Below the pieces are notes generated by a model that was given only the letters and a program-made list of their open reading frames with translations, ran no database searches and had not been told where the DNA came from. From assembly GCF_900107135.1 (NCBI RefSeq), contig NZ_FNOV01000002.1, positions 248,001-312,000 on the forward strand: 64,000 bases of DNA. The letters run 5' to 3'. Made by a program: the position numbers and the translations under genes. Below are positions 40,888 through 49,239 of this stretch, one piece after another. How positions within the stretch are numbered: position 1 is the first letter of the stretch; the number at the start of each line of letters is the position of its first letter. Source of the DNA: Hymenobacter psychrophilus (GTDB taxonomy: Bacteria > Bacteroidota > Bacteroidia > Cytophagales > Hymenobacteraceae).

Positions 40888-43155
40888 TTATTCGCCGCGC
40901 TGGCGCCGGAAGTACTGCTGGGCCAGCCGCAGCCGGAAATAGTCGTAGTCTTCGCGCAGGTGGTCGAACAGGTCACGCAACAGCGGCTGGCCGCCGAGCT
41001 GAGCCACGGCGGTCTGGATGTTGGCCAAGTCCCGGGGCGTCAGAAAATCTTCCAGCCGCAGCTCGGCACCATTGGTATACAACGTACCCAGGTGGCTCTG
41101 CACGGTACTCAGGGCTAAGCCCCGGCGCTCGGCAATGGCCTCGGGGCTCAGGCCCATGCGGTGAAGTTGGAAGGTGGTATCGATAGTCGAGCCGGCCTCG
41201 GTGTTCACCTCCTTTTTGCTTGCTTCTCTTTTGCGCGGCGCCCGGGCCGACGCGGCATCGTCGGGGTCGAGGCCGGCGGGCAGCTCATCATCGAACTCGG
41301 CCTGGGCGGCGGGGTTGCCGCCGTGGGTCATTACCTCCCGGATAAACGCTTCGCCGTAGGTATCGAACTTCTTCATCCCGACCCCCGAAATGCCCAGCAT
41401 GGCCACCCGGTTGACGGGCCGCTCGGCGGCCATTTCCGTGAGCGTGGCATCGGTGAAGATAACGTAGGGCGGCACGCCCTGCTCGTCGGCGATGCGCTTG
41501 CGCAGGGCGCGCAGGGCCTCGAACAGCTGCGCCTCGCGCGAGGTGGGCGCAGCCGCCGAAGCAGCGGCGGCTTTGCGCCCCCGGGGCTTCTTTTCGGCCT
41601 TCTCGGCGGGCTGAAACTTCTTCATCGACACCGGCCGCTGGCCCTGGAGCACTTCCCGGCCCAGGTCCGTGATTTTCAGCGCGTAGCCTTCCTCGTAGGC
41701 AATGTACACCAGCCCGTCGTTGAGCATCTGGTGGACGTAGCTGTACCAGTCGAGGTAGGGCAGGTCGCGGCCGGCACCGTAGGTTTTAATCTGGTCGAAG
41801 CCCCCGCTGAGCACGGCCTGGTTGCGCATGCCGCGCAGCACGTCGATCAGCAAACTGATGCTGAGCCGCTCGCGGCCCCGCACCAGGGCCGAGAGGGCCT
41901 TCTGGGCTATTTCGGTGCCGTCGAAGGTGGTGGGTGGGTTGCGGCAGATGTCGCAGTTGCCGCAGTCGTGGGGCAGGGTTTCGCCGAAGTAGTTGAGCAG
42001 CACGCGGCGGCGGCAGCCGGCGGCCTCGGCAAACTGCTGCATGCGCTCCAGCTTGGTAAGGTTAAGCTGCGTGAGCTGCGGGTTTTCTTTGGTGAGCATG
42101 TCGCGCAGGCTCATCACGTCGCCGAACGAATAGAACAGCAGGGCCGTGGCGGGCGTGCCGTCGCGGCCGGCGCGGCCGATTTCCTGGTAGTAGCCCTCGA
42201 TGTTTTTGGGCAGGTTGTAATGAATCACCCAGCGCACGTTGCTCTTATCGATGCCCATGCCGAAGGCGATGGTGGCCACAATCACCTGCAAATCGTCCTT
42301 CAAAAACCCTTCCTGCACCGCGCTGCGCTGGTTGGGCGTGAGCCCGGCGTGGTAGTAGCCGGCCTTGATGCCCTTGGCCTGGATTTTCTGGGCCAGCGTT
42401 TCGCACTGCTTGCGGCTCAGGCAGTAAATGATGCCCGCCTCGCCTTGGTGGCGCTCCAGAAACTCCAGAATGCCTCCTACCCTATCCTGTCCGGGCCGCA
42501 CGATGAGGTTGAGGTTGGGCCGGTCGAAGCTCGACAGGAAAACTTTCGGCTTGTTCAGGCGCAGCTGCTGCTGAATGTCGCGGCGGGTGAGGCGGTCGGC
42601 GGTGGCCGTGAGGGCGATAATGGGCACCTGCGGAAACTGCTCGCGCAGCACCCGCAGCTGGGTGTACTCGGGCCGGAAATCGTGGCCCCAGGAGCTGATG
42701 CAGTGGGCTTCGTCGATGGCAAACATGCTCACCCGCAGGCGCTTCAGAAAGGCCATAAAGCCGTCGGAGAGCAGCTTTTCGGGGCTCACGTAGAGCAGCT
42801 TGAGGTGGCCGTTGAGGCAGTCGGCGGCAATGTTGCTGGCCTCGCTGCTGCCAATGCTGGAGTTGATGTAGGCGGCCGGAATACCGTTGGCTTTCAGCGC
42901 TTCCACCTGGTCTTTCATCAGGGCAATGAGCGGCGAGACGACGATGCAGACGCCCTCCTGCACCACGGCCGGCACCTGGAAGCAGATGCTTTTGCCGCCC
43001 CCGGTGGGCATGAGCACCACCGTATCCTGCCCCCCCATAATGTTGCGGATAATGTCCTCCTGCATCGGCCGGAACGCGTCGTAGCCGTAGTATTTCTTCA
43101 GGACGAGGCGGGCGGATTCGATGGTTGGGGCGAGGGGTTCGGCGGCGAATAACAT
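40888..43155 (-). CDS. recQ: ATP-dependent DNA helicase RecQ
   Basis: The ATG at 43155 gives 755 residues. Helicase motifs: MPTGGGKS near residue 51, ALMKDQV, DEAHCISSWGHDF near 147 and ALTATADRLTR. The second half has the conserved RAGRDG arginine finger. The zinc site is CRRRVLLNYFGETLPHDCGNCDIC, followed by an RQC winged helix. An HRDC-like domain (LFEALRALRKRIADEQGVPPYVIFTDATL) and a C-terminal helix-turn-helix (LSPEAIAERRGLALSTVQSHL) complete the long Bacteroidota form. It acts in recombination repair and fork restart. TACCTTTA at 43160-43167 lies 4 bp before the ATG. Confidence 0.96.
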   Translation of the reverse strand: MLFAAEPLAPTIESARLVLKKYYGYDAFRPMQEDIIRNIMGGQDTVVLMPTGGGKSICFQVPAVVQEGVCIVVSPLIALMKDQVEALKANGIPAAYINSSIGSSEASNIAADCLNGHLKLLYVSPEKLLSDGFMAFLKRLRVSMFAIDEAHCISSWGHDFRPEYTQLRVLREQFPQVPIIALTATADRLTRRDIQQQLRLNKPKVFLSSFDRPNLNLIVRPGQDRVGGILEFLERHQGEAGIIYCLSRKQCETLAQKIQAKGIKAGYYHAGLTPNQRSAVQEGFLKDDLQVIVATIAFGMGIDKSNVRWVIHYNLPKNIEGYYQEIGRAGRDGTPATALLFYSFGDVMSLRDMLTKENPQLTQLNLTKLERMQQFAEAAGCRRRVLLNYFGETLPHDCGNCDICRNPPTTFDGTEIAQKALSALVRGRERLSISLLIDVLRGMRNQAVLSGGFDQIKTYGAGRDLPYLDWYSYVHQMLNDGLVYIAYEEGYALKITDLGREVLQGQRPVSMKKFQPAEKAEKKPRGRKAAAASAAAPTSREAQLFEALRALRKRIADEQGVPPYVIFTDATLTEMAAERPVNRVAMLGISGVGMKKFDTYGEAFIREVMTHGGNPAAQAEFDDELPAGLDPDDAASARAPRKREASKKEVNTEAGSTIDTTFQLHRMGLSPEAIAERRGLALSTVQSHLGTLYTNGAELRLEDFLTPRDLANIQTAVAQLGGQPLLRDLFDHLREDYDYFRLRLAQQYFRRQRGE

Positions 43156-43215
43156 AGCGTAAAGGTAAGGTAAATGGCGGCGGGGCAACAGGTGAAGATA
43201 ACCCCCGGATAGCGG

Positions 43216-43248
43216 GAATCGTGCACGAAGCCCCCCGAATCGTGCACG
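43216..43248. promoter_or_regulatory. Two GAATCGTGCACG sites, 21 bp apart
   Basis: GAATCGTGCACG occurs at 43216-43227 and 43237-43248. Each contains the palindrome CGTGCACG and their centres are exactly two helical turns apart. They lie between recQ and the divergent copper-storage-like gene and could bind a regulator of either. Confidence 0.5.
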
Positions 43249-43310
43249 GCCAACCGGAGTGGACTCGCGTACAAGAGGCTACAATTCGTTTAATTTATTC
43301 CCTTTTTCCT

Positions 43311-43655
43311 ATGAACCAGCCCAACAGCTCCGCCACCCAGAACCAGCAAGTCCTCGACGCCCTCGCCCGCTGCATTGCCGCCTGCGAAATGTGCGCCACC
43401 GCCTGCCTGCACGAAGACGATATTAAGATGATGGTGCCCTGCATCCGCCTCGACCGCGACTGCGCCGACATCTGCCGCCTCACCCACGCGTTCATTGCCC
43501 GCGGCTCCGACCACGCCCAGCACGTGCTGAAGGAGTGCATCGAAATCTGCCAGAAGTGCGCCGACGAGTGCGGCCAGCACCAGCATGAGCACTGCCAGCA
43601 GTGCGCCGAAGCCTGCCGCGCCTGCGTAGAGGCTTGCAAAGCTTACCAGAAGTAA
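43311..43655 (+). CDS. Four-helix-bundle copper-binding protein (Csp-like, DUF326)
   Basis: The ATG at 43311 gives 114 residues with 16 cysteines: at 21, 25, 28, 32, 44, 51, 55, 76, 80, 83, 87, 95, 98, 102, 105 and 109. They lie mostly in C-x2-3-C helical spacings (CIAACEMCATAC, CIEICQKCADEC, CQQCAEACRACVEAC). This matches Csp proteins, where cysteines lining the core of a four-helix bundle store many Cu(I) ions. There is no signal peptide, so it is the cytosolic (Csp3-like) type. A SCO1 copper chaperone also lies in the window but not adjacent. Confidence 0.9.
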   Translation: MNQPNSSATQNQQVLDALARCIAACEMCATACLHEDDIKMMVPCIRLDRDCADICRLTHAFIARGSDHAQHVLKECIEICQKCADECGQHQHEHCQQCAEACRACVEACKAYQK

Positions 43656-43965
43656 GACCGGAGCACGCGAAAGGCAACCGTATACACGCCCCAGCGGGGC
43701 GGTATGTTGGTAGCATAGAGCCACCCAGTCAGTACCAGAGCCCCGGCGGGGCGACACAAATTGTTCAATTGTTTGTGTCGCCCCGCCGGGGCTCTGATGT
43801 TTTTTGGTCTCTGTCGGCTACCGATATGCCGCCCCACCGGGGCCCAATGGGGGCGCAGGGTTTTTACGGCTCGTTTTACTTGCCCGGTTCCAGCACCACG
43901 GTCATTTTGGCGGGCGGCGGCGGCAATTCTAAGCGCATCGTCGTTCACTCAGCTACCAACCGGCT
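43656..43965. repeat. Intergenic region made of GC-rich palindromes
   Basis: No gene is supported here. CAGAGCCCCGGCGGGGCGAC (left arm from 43736) and its complement ending at 43796 form a 25-bp perfect inverted repeat (43736-43760 and 43772-43796). Outside it, the CCCCAGCGGGGCGGTAT part is mirrored by ATGCCGCCCCACCGGGGC further right, so the whole stretch is one nested palindrome. The core is shared with 21401-21516. Confidence 0.8.
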
Positions 43966-44583
43966 TCACCGAATAATTTCCATTCCGCTCTGCTGCAGCA
44001 TGAGGTCTAGGCGGTAGTCGTAGCTGCCATCAGGCTGCTTGGGGCCACGCTCCAGCTTGGCGTTACCCTGCCAGCGCAAAACCTCTCCGCCATTGGGAGG
44101 CACTGCATAAAACGTTTGGCTGGGGTCGGAAGGCACAATATGGCGACGAGTAGCATGGGTAGCGTCGAAGTCGCCGACCCACTGCTTGTAGTTGTAGCTG
44201 TAGTAGTCGTTGTGGACCTCGTACGGGGCAAGAGGGCCTGTTTGCTTGATGTTGAACCAATAAAACAACGGCGATACTTCGGGTAAGTGAAGGCGAATGG
44301 GAATGGCTTCAGGACGATTCGGACCAAAAATAATACTGGTCCCGAACGATTCCCTAGCTACCAGTGTGAGCTGACCAGCCGCGTCGGAGCGCAGCTCCCG
44401 TAGGGGGTAGCCCTGTTTCCAGACAACGACCCGTTGCGGAGGCAACGGCTGGCCAGCAGTATCGAGCAGCGTCAGGTGTAGGGTGTATCTGATGGAACGC
44501 TGGCCCAGGGAAAACGCCCACAGGGCTCCGGTAGTCGCCGCTACCACCAAGCAGCCTACCACGATGGCAATAATTTTCAGCAT
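43966..44583 (-). CDS. Membrane-anchored protein of unknown function
   Basis: The ATG at 44583 gives 205 residues: one N-terminal membrane helix (LKIIAIVVGCLVVAATTGALWAF), then a beta-rich periplasmic part (YTLHLTLLDTAGQPLPPQRVVVWKQGYPLRELRSDAAGQLTL, with a carboxypeptidase-regulatory or transthyretin-like look). The end has FYAVPPNGGEVLRWQGNAKLE and YDYRLDLMLQQSG. I do not recognise the family. A TATCTTGC sequence just upstream may be its promoter box. Confidence 0.6.
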   Translation of the reverse strand: MLKIIAIVVGCLVVAATTGALWAFSLGQRSIRYTLHLTLLDTAGQPLPPQRVVVWKQGYPLRELRSDAAGQLTLVARESFGTSIIFGPNRPEAIPIRLHLPEVSPLFYWFNIKQTGPLAPYEVHNDYYSYNYKQWVGDFDATHATRRHIVPSDPSQTFYAVPPNGGEVLRWQGNAKLERGPKQPDGSYDYRLDLMLQQSGMEIIR

Positions 44584-44789
44584 AGCCAGCAAGACTTTTT
44601 GAGTGTGTATGCAAGATATGTCAACGCTTTGCGGCACTTGGCAGTCCGGATGACTTCTGCTTATAACAGCCCTTACCAATCAGCTGATAACTACTGCAAC
44701 CCGCTACTTGCCTCCGTTGCCGGCCCGTGAATTAATTCCCGAAATCTGCTATTATGGTGGCTTCCGGCTTTGAACTTATTGGCCGTTAG

Positions 44790-46661
44790 TTACTTTGTCA
44801 GCTCCAGCACTACGGCCGTTTTGGCGGGCAATTGCAGCGTGCTCAGGTCGGCCAGTTGCTCGCCCGTTAGCACGTTTTTGGCTTTGCTGAAGCCGCTCAT
44901 GCGCTCGGTGAAGCGGGCGGTGGGCAGGCTGGCTGGCTTATCGGTGGTGTTGGTGGCCACCATGACGGTGCCGGCGGCATCGTAGCGGAAGTACACGTAG
45001 AGGCCGTTTTCGGGCAGGTACTGCATCAGTTGGCCCGAGCTAAGCGTGGGATGGTCGCGGCGGTAGGTGGCCAGGGTACGCACAAAATTGAAGGCATCGT
45101 TTTCGACCTCCGTGCGGCCGGCGGCGGTGAACTTGTTGTCCTTGTCGCCGGGGAAACCGCCGGGGAAGTCGCGCCGCACTTCGGCATCCGAGGGGTCCTT
45201 GTAGTTCTTCATCAGGATTTCGGTGCCGTAGTAGATGCTCGGGATGCCGCGGGTGGTCAGCATCCAGGTCAGGCCCAGCTTGAACTTGGCCACGTCCTCC
45301 CCTACTTCCGAGAGGAAACGGTTGTGGTCGTGGTTGTCGAGGAAGGTGACGAGCTTGGTGGGGTCCTGGTACACGCCGTCGAGGGCCAGGGCCTGATACA
45401 CGCGCTGGGCACCGTTGTCCCAGCCGGTGGCGGCAGGCGTACCTACCTCCTTCAGGCCAGCTAGCATGCCGCTTTCGAGCACGAAATCGAGGCCGCCGGG
45501 CTGGTTGGATTTGAAGGGAAAATCCATCTTGTTGCGCACGTAATAAGCCTGGTCCACCACGTTGTTCACCGACGACTCGCCGAAGATGTGGATGTTGGGA
45601 TACTGGGCCAGCAGCGCCGCGTTGCAACGGTTCATGAAGGGCTGGTCGTTGTACATATAGGTGTCAATCCGCCAGGCATCCACCCCAAACATTTCCACCG
45701 ACCACAGCGCGTGCTGAATCAGGAAGTTGGCCACATACGGGTTCTGTTGGTTGAGGTCGGGCAGGAAGGGCACGAACCAGCCGTCGGTGGTCACGAGCCG
45801 GTCGATTTTGGCCGAGTGCGGGTCGGTGATGGGCTGCTGGCGGTAGCTGGTGTTGGTGTAGCTGGGCCACTGGTGCAGCCAGTCCTTCGAGGGCAAATCC
45901 TTGATAAACCAGTGGTTGATGCCCACGTGGTTGTACACGGCGTCCTGCACTACTTTCAGGCCCATGGCGTGGGCCTGCTGCACGAAACTGAGGTAGGCCG
46001 CATTGCCGCCCAGCCGCCGGTCCACGGCGTAATGGTCGGTGAAACCGTAGCCGTGGTAGGCCGAGCGCATGTTGCCGCCCTCGTCGGTGAGGGGCTGGTC
46101 GTTTTCGATAACCGGCGTAAACCAAACGGCCGTTACGCCCAGTTCTTTGAGGTAATCGAGGCGTTGGGCGGCTCCCTGCAGGTCGCCGCCGTGCCGCAGG
46201 AAGGGGTTGGCGCGGTCGGCGTTGGGGTCGGCCAGGTCCTTGAACTTATCGTTTTTCGGGTCGCCGTTCACGAACCGGTCGGGCATGGCCAGGTAAATCA
46301 GGTCAGCATCCGTCACGCCCTGGCCTTTGGGGCGGTTGTCGCGGGCCTTCAGCTCCCATTTCTGGGTGATGAGCTTGTTGCCCTTACGGCCCACCAGCCG
46401 CACCGTGCCGGGCTTGGCATCGGGTGCGATAGTCAGGTCGAGAAAAGTGTAGTTGGGGTTCTCGGTGGTGTGCGCTTCGGTGAGCGTAACGCCCGGGTAG
46501 CTGACCGAATACGTGAGCGTGCCGGCCTGCGGACCATACACGAGCAGCTGCACCTTGGGCTCCTGCATGCCCACCCACCAGTTGGTCGGGTTCACGCGGG
46601 TGATGGACTGGGCCGTGGTGAGCAGCGGCAGAAGGATCAATAGGAGCAGCAGCTTTTTCAT
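44790..46661 (-). CDS. Secreted GH13 amylase (cyclomaltodextrinase/neopullulanase-like)
   Basis: The ATG at 46661 gives 623 residues with a Sec signal (KKLLLLLILLPLLTTAQS). An N-terminal carbohydrate-binding-like domain (NWWVGMQEPKVQLLVYG) is followed by the GH13 barrel: DAVYNHVG (region I), GVDAWRIDTY near residue 330 (nucleophile Asp), HIFGESSVN near 362 (acid Glu), FLDNHDHNR near 443 (third Asp). A beta-sandwich ends the protein. It probably hydrolyses alpha-1,4 glucans or cyclodextrins at the cell surface or in the periplasm. No SusC/SusD pair is present in the window. Confidence 0.93.
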   Translation of the reverse strand: MKKLLLLLILLPLLTTAQSITRVNPTNWWVGMQEPKVQLLVYGPQAGTLTYSVSYPGVTLTEAHTTENPNYTFLDLTIAPDAKPGTVRLVGRKGNKLITQKWELKARDNRPKGQGVTDADLIYLAMPDRFVNGDPKNDKFKDLADPNADRANPFLRHGGDLQGAAQRLDYLKELGVTAVWFTPVIENDQPLTDEGGNMRSAYHGYGFTDHYAVDRRLGGNAAYLSFVQQAHAMGLKVVQDAVYNHVGINHWFIKDLPSKDWLHQWPSYTNTSYRQQPITDPHSAKIDRLVTTDGWFVPFLPDLNQQNPYVANFLIQHALWSVEMFGVDAWRIDTYMYNDQPFMNRCNAALLAQYPNIHIFGESSVNNVVDQAYYVRNKMDFPFKSNQPGGLDFVLESGMLAGLKEVGTPAATGWDNGAQRVYQALALDGVYQDPTKLVTFLDNHDHNRFLSEVGEDVAKFKLGLTWMLTTRGIPSIYYGTEILMKNYKDPSDAEVRRDFPGGFPGDKDNKFTAAGRTEVENDAFNFVRTLATYRRDHPTLSSGQLMQYLPENGLYVYFRYDAAGTVMVATNTTDKPASLPTARFTERMSGFSKAKNVLTGEQLADLSTLQLPAKTAVVLELTK

Positions 46662-46747
46662 GAGGTAAGATGGGGTATTTGCGCCTGATAGTGTTTCCCG
46701 CAGAGGCGTGTAGAGGTTTCCACAGAGGGACACAAAGGCTAGCACGA

Positions 46748-46846
46748 TGTAGAGACGCATATTTGCGTCTCGTCGTTGCTGATGTAGACCGATGCGCACC
46801 GCCGTTCTACATCAGCAACGACGAGACGCAAATATGCGTCTCTACA
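46748..46846. repeat. Perfect 41-bp palindrome (GTAGAGACGCATATTTGCGT type)
   Basis: Arms 46748-46788 and 46806-46846 are exact inverted repeats with a 17-nt loop. The right end overlaps the stop codon of the RNA methyltransferase gene (46842-46844). It belongs to the GTAGAGACGC family, another copy of which is at 61120-61233. Confidence 0.97.
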
Positions 46847-48020
46847 CCACCTTCCTGGTGCCGCGGTACAGCTCGTACTTGAGCAGGCGGCAGTCGATGG
46901 GGCCGTTGTAGAGCGGGATGCGGCGGCTGGCTTTGAGGCCCACGCGCTTGGCGGCCTCTAGGTTGCCGGTGAACAGGTAGGCGTCGTAGCCCTGGAAGCT
47001 GGTTTTAAGCGTGTCGCCGATGGTTTTGTAGAGCGCGTCCATCTCGGTTTCCTCCCCGATTCGCTCGCCGTAGGGCGGGTTGGTGAGCACGATGCCGGGC
47101 TCGGCGCGGGCAGGCGCGGCGGCATCCTTCACGTCGCGCACGCCCAGACGGATGAAGTCTTCGAGGTCGGCGGCGGCTATGTTTTCGCGGGCCAGCTCGA
47201 TAAAGTCCCGGCTCAGGTCGGAGCCACCGATGTAGCACTGGGGCTCCTCCAGGCGCATCTGCCGGGCATCCATCTGCACGGTTTCCCAGAGCACGGCGTC
47301 GAAATCGGCCCAGTGCTCAAACCCGAACTTGCCCTGGTGGTACAGCCCCGGCGCGATGCGCTGGGCAATGAGGGCGGCCTCGGTGAGGATGGTGCCCGAA
47401 CCGCACATGGGGTCGACGAGCGTCGTTTTGCCATCCCAGCCCGAGAGCAGCAGCAGGCCGGCGGCCAGGGCCTCATTGAGCGGGGCCACGTTGGTTTGCT
47501 GGCGGTAGCCGCGCTTGTGCAATGACTCGCCCGAGGCATCGAGGCTGAGTACCACCTCGTTTTCCAGCATGTGCAGATGCAGCCGGATATCGGGGTTGCG
47601 CACATCCACGTTGGGCCGCTCGCCGGTGCGGTTGCGGAACTGATCCACGATGGCGTCTTTGGTGAGCTGGGCCACGAACAGCGAGTGCTCCAGGTTGGAT
47701 TTGTTGACGACGGCCGTAATGGCAAACGTCTGATCCTGGCGCAGGTACTTGCTCCAGTCGATGCGGCCCACCTCGCGGTACAGGGCTTTTTCGTCGGGGG
47801 CCGAGAAGCCGGCGAAGGGCCGCAGGATGCGCACGGCGGTGCGGCACCACAGGCAGGCTTCGTAGAGCAGCTGCTGGTTGCCGCTGAACTCGATGGCCCG
47901 CTGCCCCACCTTCTCGATTTTGGCGCCCAGGTCACGCAACTCCTGGGCCAGCACTTCTTCCAGCCCGAACTGGGTGGTGGCGGTCATGTAAAACGGTTCG
48001 GCGCGGCGGTTGGCAGACAT
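46842..48020 (-). CDS. RlmL/YcbY-like RNA methyltransferase with THUMP domain
   Basis: Protein of 392 residues. THUMP-type N-terminal part (FGLEEVLAQELRDLGAKIEKVGQRAIEFSG, then AITAVVNKSNLEHSLFVAQLTKDAIVDQF), then a Rossmann methyltransferase with LVDPMCGSGTILTEAALIA (SAM site) and the catalytic motif TNPPYGERIGEE. RlmL modifies G2445 of 23S rRNA; the RlmK half is absent, so this is the single-domain type (RlmL- or Trm14-like). GACCTTTG at 48043-48050 fits a -7 box and supports the ATG at 48020. The last codons are in the palindrome at 46748. Confidence 0.92.
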   Translation of the reverse strand: MSANRRAEPFYMTATTQFGLEEVLAQELRDLGAKIEKVGQRAIEFSGNQQLLYEACLWCRTAVRILRPFAGFSAPDEKALYREVGRIDWSKYLRQDQTFAITAVVNKSNLEHSLFVAQLTKDAIVDQFRNRTGERPNVDVRNPDIRLHLHMLENEVVLSLDASGESLHKRGYRQQTNVAPLNEALAAGLLLLSGWDGKTTLVDPMCGSGTILTEAALIAQRIAPGLYHQGKFGFEHWADFDAVLWETVQMDARQMRLEEPQCYIGGSDLSRDFIELARENIAAADLEDFIRLGVRDVKDAAAPARAEPGIVLTNPPYGERIGEETEMDALYKTIGDTLKTSFQGYDAYLFTGNLEAAKRVGLKASRRIPLYNGPIDCRLLKYELYRGTRKVV

Positions 48021-48042
48021 AGGGTAGATTCAGGTGAAGCCG

Positions 48043-48050
48043 CAAAGGTC
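48043..48050 (-). promoter_or_regulatory. -7 box GACCTTTG for the RNA methyltransferase
   Basis: One base off TAnnTTTG on the reverse strand, 22 bp upstream of the ATG at 48020. Confidence 0.4.
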
Positions 48051-48132
48051 GGGAATCTGAGGCAAGCGTGTATCTTGGGGCAGCGGATGGTAAATATTGA
48101 CCCGTGAAAACTGTTCAACTCATTCCGTGCTC

Positions 48133-48642
48133 ATGCCACCCATCAAACAGTTAATCAGCATATTCATTCTGGCCATTCTACTCACGGCCTGCTCCGCTGA
48201 AGAAGTCAATACAACTAGCTCGGAACCACTGACCATTTCAGTCGAACTAGCAGATGGGCCGATGGAACGGCCACGCTACGGTGTAGCAATTAAGGCAACT
48301 CTGACGAACAACACAGCCGATACACTCCGCTATGGCACCCTATCATGTTCCTGGCAGGACACATATATATTAGACACAGAAGAACTACGCATTCAGGGAA
48401 CGAGCTGCGACAAAAACATTCCGAAACTGGCAGCTATTCCACCCCGGGGAAAGGAGAAGAAAATAATGGTTTTAGTGACGGACAGAAGCGTAGAAAAATC
48501 GCCCGCTATCAGATTCCGCGTTGGCTTTCACTGGCTCAATGCCAGTAATTATCAAGAGGCTTTTGAAAAAATAGAACAGCTTCAGAATACAGGGATTAAG
48601 AATACAGAAAACATTGTATGGTCTAACCCGGTGGAATTTTGA
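48133..48642 (+). CDS. AT-rich lipoprotein of unknown function
   Basis: The ATG at 48133 gives 169 residues with a lipobox (PPIKQLISIFILAILLTAC). The mature part contains a beta-sandwich-like stretch (VELADGPMERPRYGVAIKATLTNNTADTLRYGT), similar to domains that read X-N-N-T-x-D-T-L-R, and a long charged tail. Codon use is much more A/T-rich than in the neighbours, which suggests recent gain. No catalytic motif is seen. Confidence 0.65.
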   Translation: MPPIKQLISIFILAILLTACSAEEVNTTSSEPLTISVELADGPMERPRYGVAIKATLTNNTADTLRYGTLSCSWQDTYILDTEELRIQGTSCDKNIPKLAAIPPRGKEKKIMVLVTDRSVEKSPAIRFRVGFHWLNASNYQEAFEKIEQLQNTGIKNTENIVWSNPVEF

Positions 48643-48678
48643 CAATAGGCCGGTAAGCAAATAAATAACGAAAGCGCT

Positions 48679-49095
48679 ATGCCCACGCTCCAACGCTTCC
48701 TCGACGCTCAAAAGTCCACCTACGAAACGGCCCTGACGGAAATCCAAAGCGGCCGCAAGCGCAGCCATTGGATGTGGTTTATCTTCCCCCAGCTGCAGGG
48801 CCTGGGGCTGAGCGAAACGGCCCGGTTCTACGCCATTCGGGATGCCCGGGAAGCGGCTGCCTACCTGGCCCACCCGGTGCTGGGGCTGCGGCTGGAAACC
48901 ATCAGCGGGGCGCTGCTGGCCCTGGATTCCGCCGACGCCACCCGCATCTTCGGCAGCCCCGACGATGTGAAGCTGCGCTCCTCCATGACGCTGTTTCGGG
49001 CCGTGCCGGGCGCGGCGGCGGTGTTTGGGGCAGTGCTGGAGCGGTTCTACGAAGGCCAACCCGACGCCAAGACGGTGGCGCTGTTGAACAAGTAG
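48679..49095 (+). CDS. DUF1810 family protein
   Basis: Protein of 138 residues. LQRFLDAQKSTYETALTEIQSGRKRSHWMWFIFPQLQGLG is the DUF1810 signature, followed by YLAHPVLGLRL and FGSPDDVKLRSSMTLF. A small cytoplasmic helical protein of unknown function, widespread in bacteria. Its role here is unknown. Confidence 0.92.
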   Translation: MPTLQRFLDAQKSTYETALTEIQSGRKRSHWMWFIFPQLQGLGLSETARFYAIRDAREAAAYLAHPVLGLRLETISGALLALDSADATRIFGSPDDVKLRSSMTLFRAVPGAAAVFGAVLERFYEGQPDAKTVALLNK

Positions 49096-49239
49096 GCCCA
49101 GGAACGGCGCGAAACAACTGAGCGGCATCCGCCGGGCCAAATATGCCGGGCAGATGTCGTTCTTGCACCCGTAAAAGCCGCGCGGCACTTTGCGCTGGCC
49201 ACCTGCCGCTCGTTTCCTGCTTTCCTCATCCTGCAAAAT

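Noticed and set aside
41161-43152. Long open frame (663 codons) antisense to recQ, and similar ones opposite ftsK (6022-7161), the PLD gene (54654-56579), the antiporter (14998-16515), the second MFS gene (50846-52252) and 48472-50430.
   Set aside because: High-GC coding strands give few stops on the opposite strand. These frames have low-complexity His/Gln/Arg-rich products without domains, while the other strand encodes clear conserved proteins.
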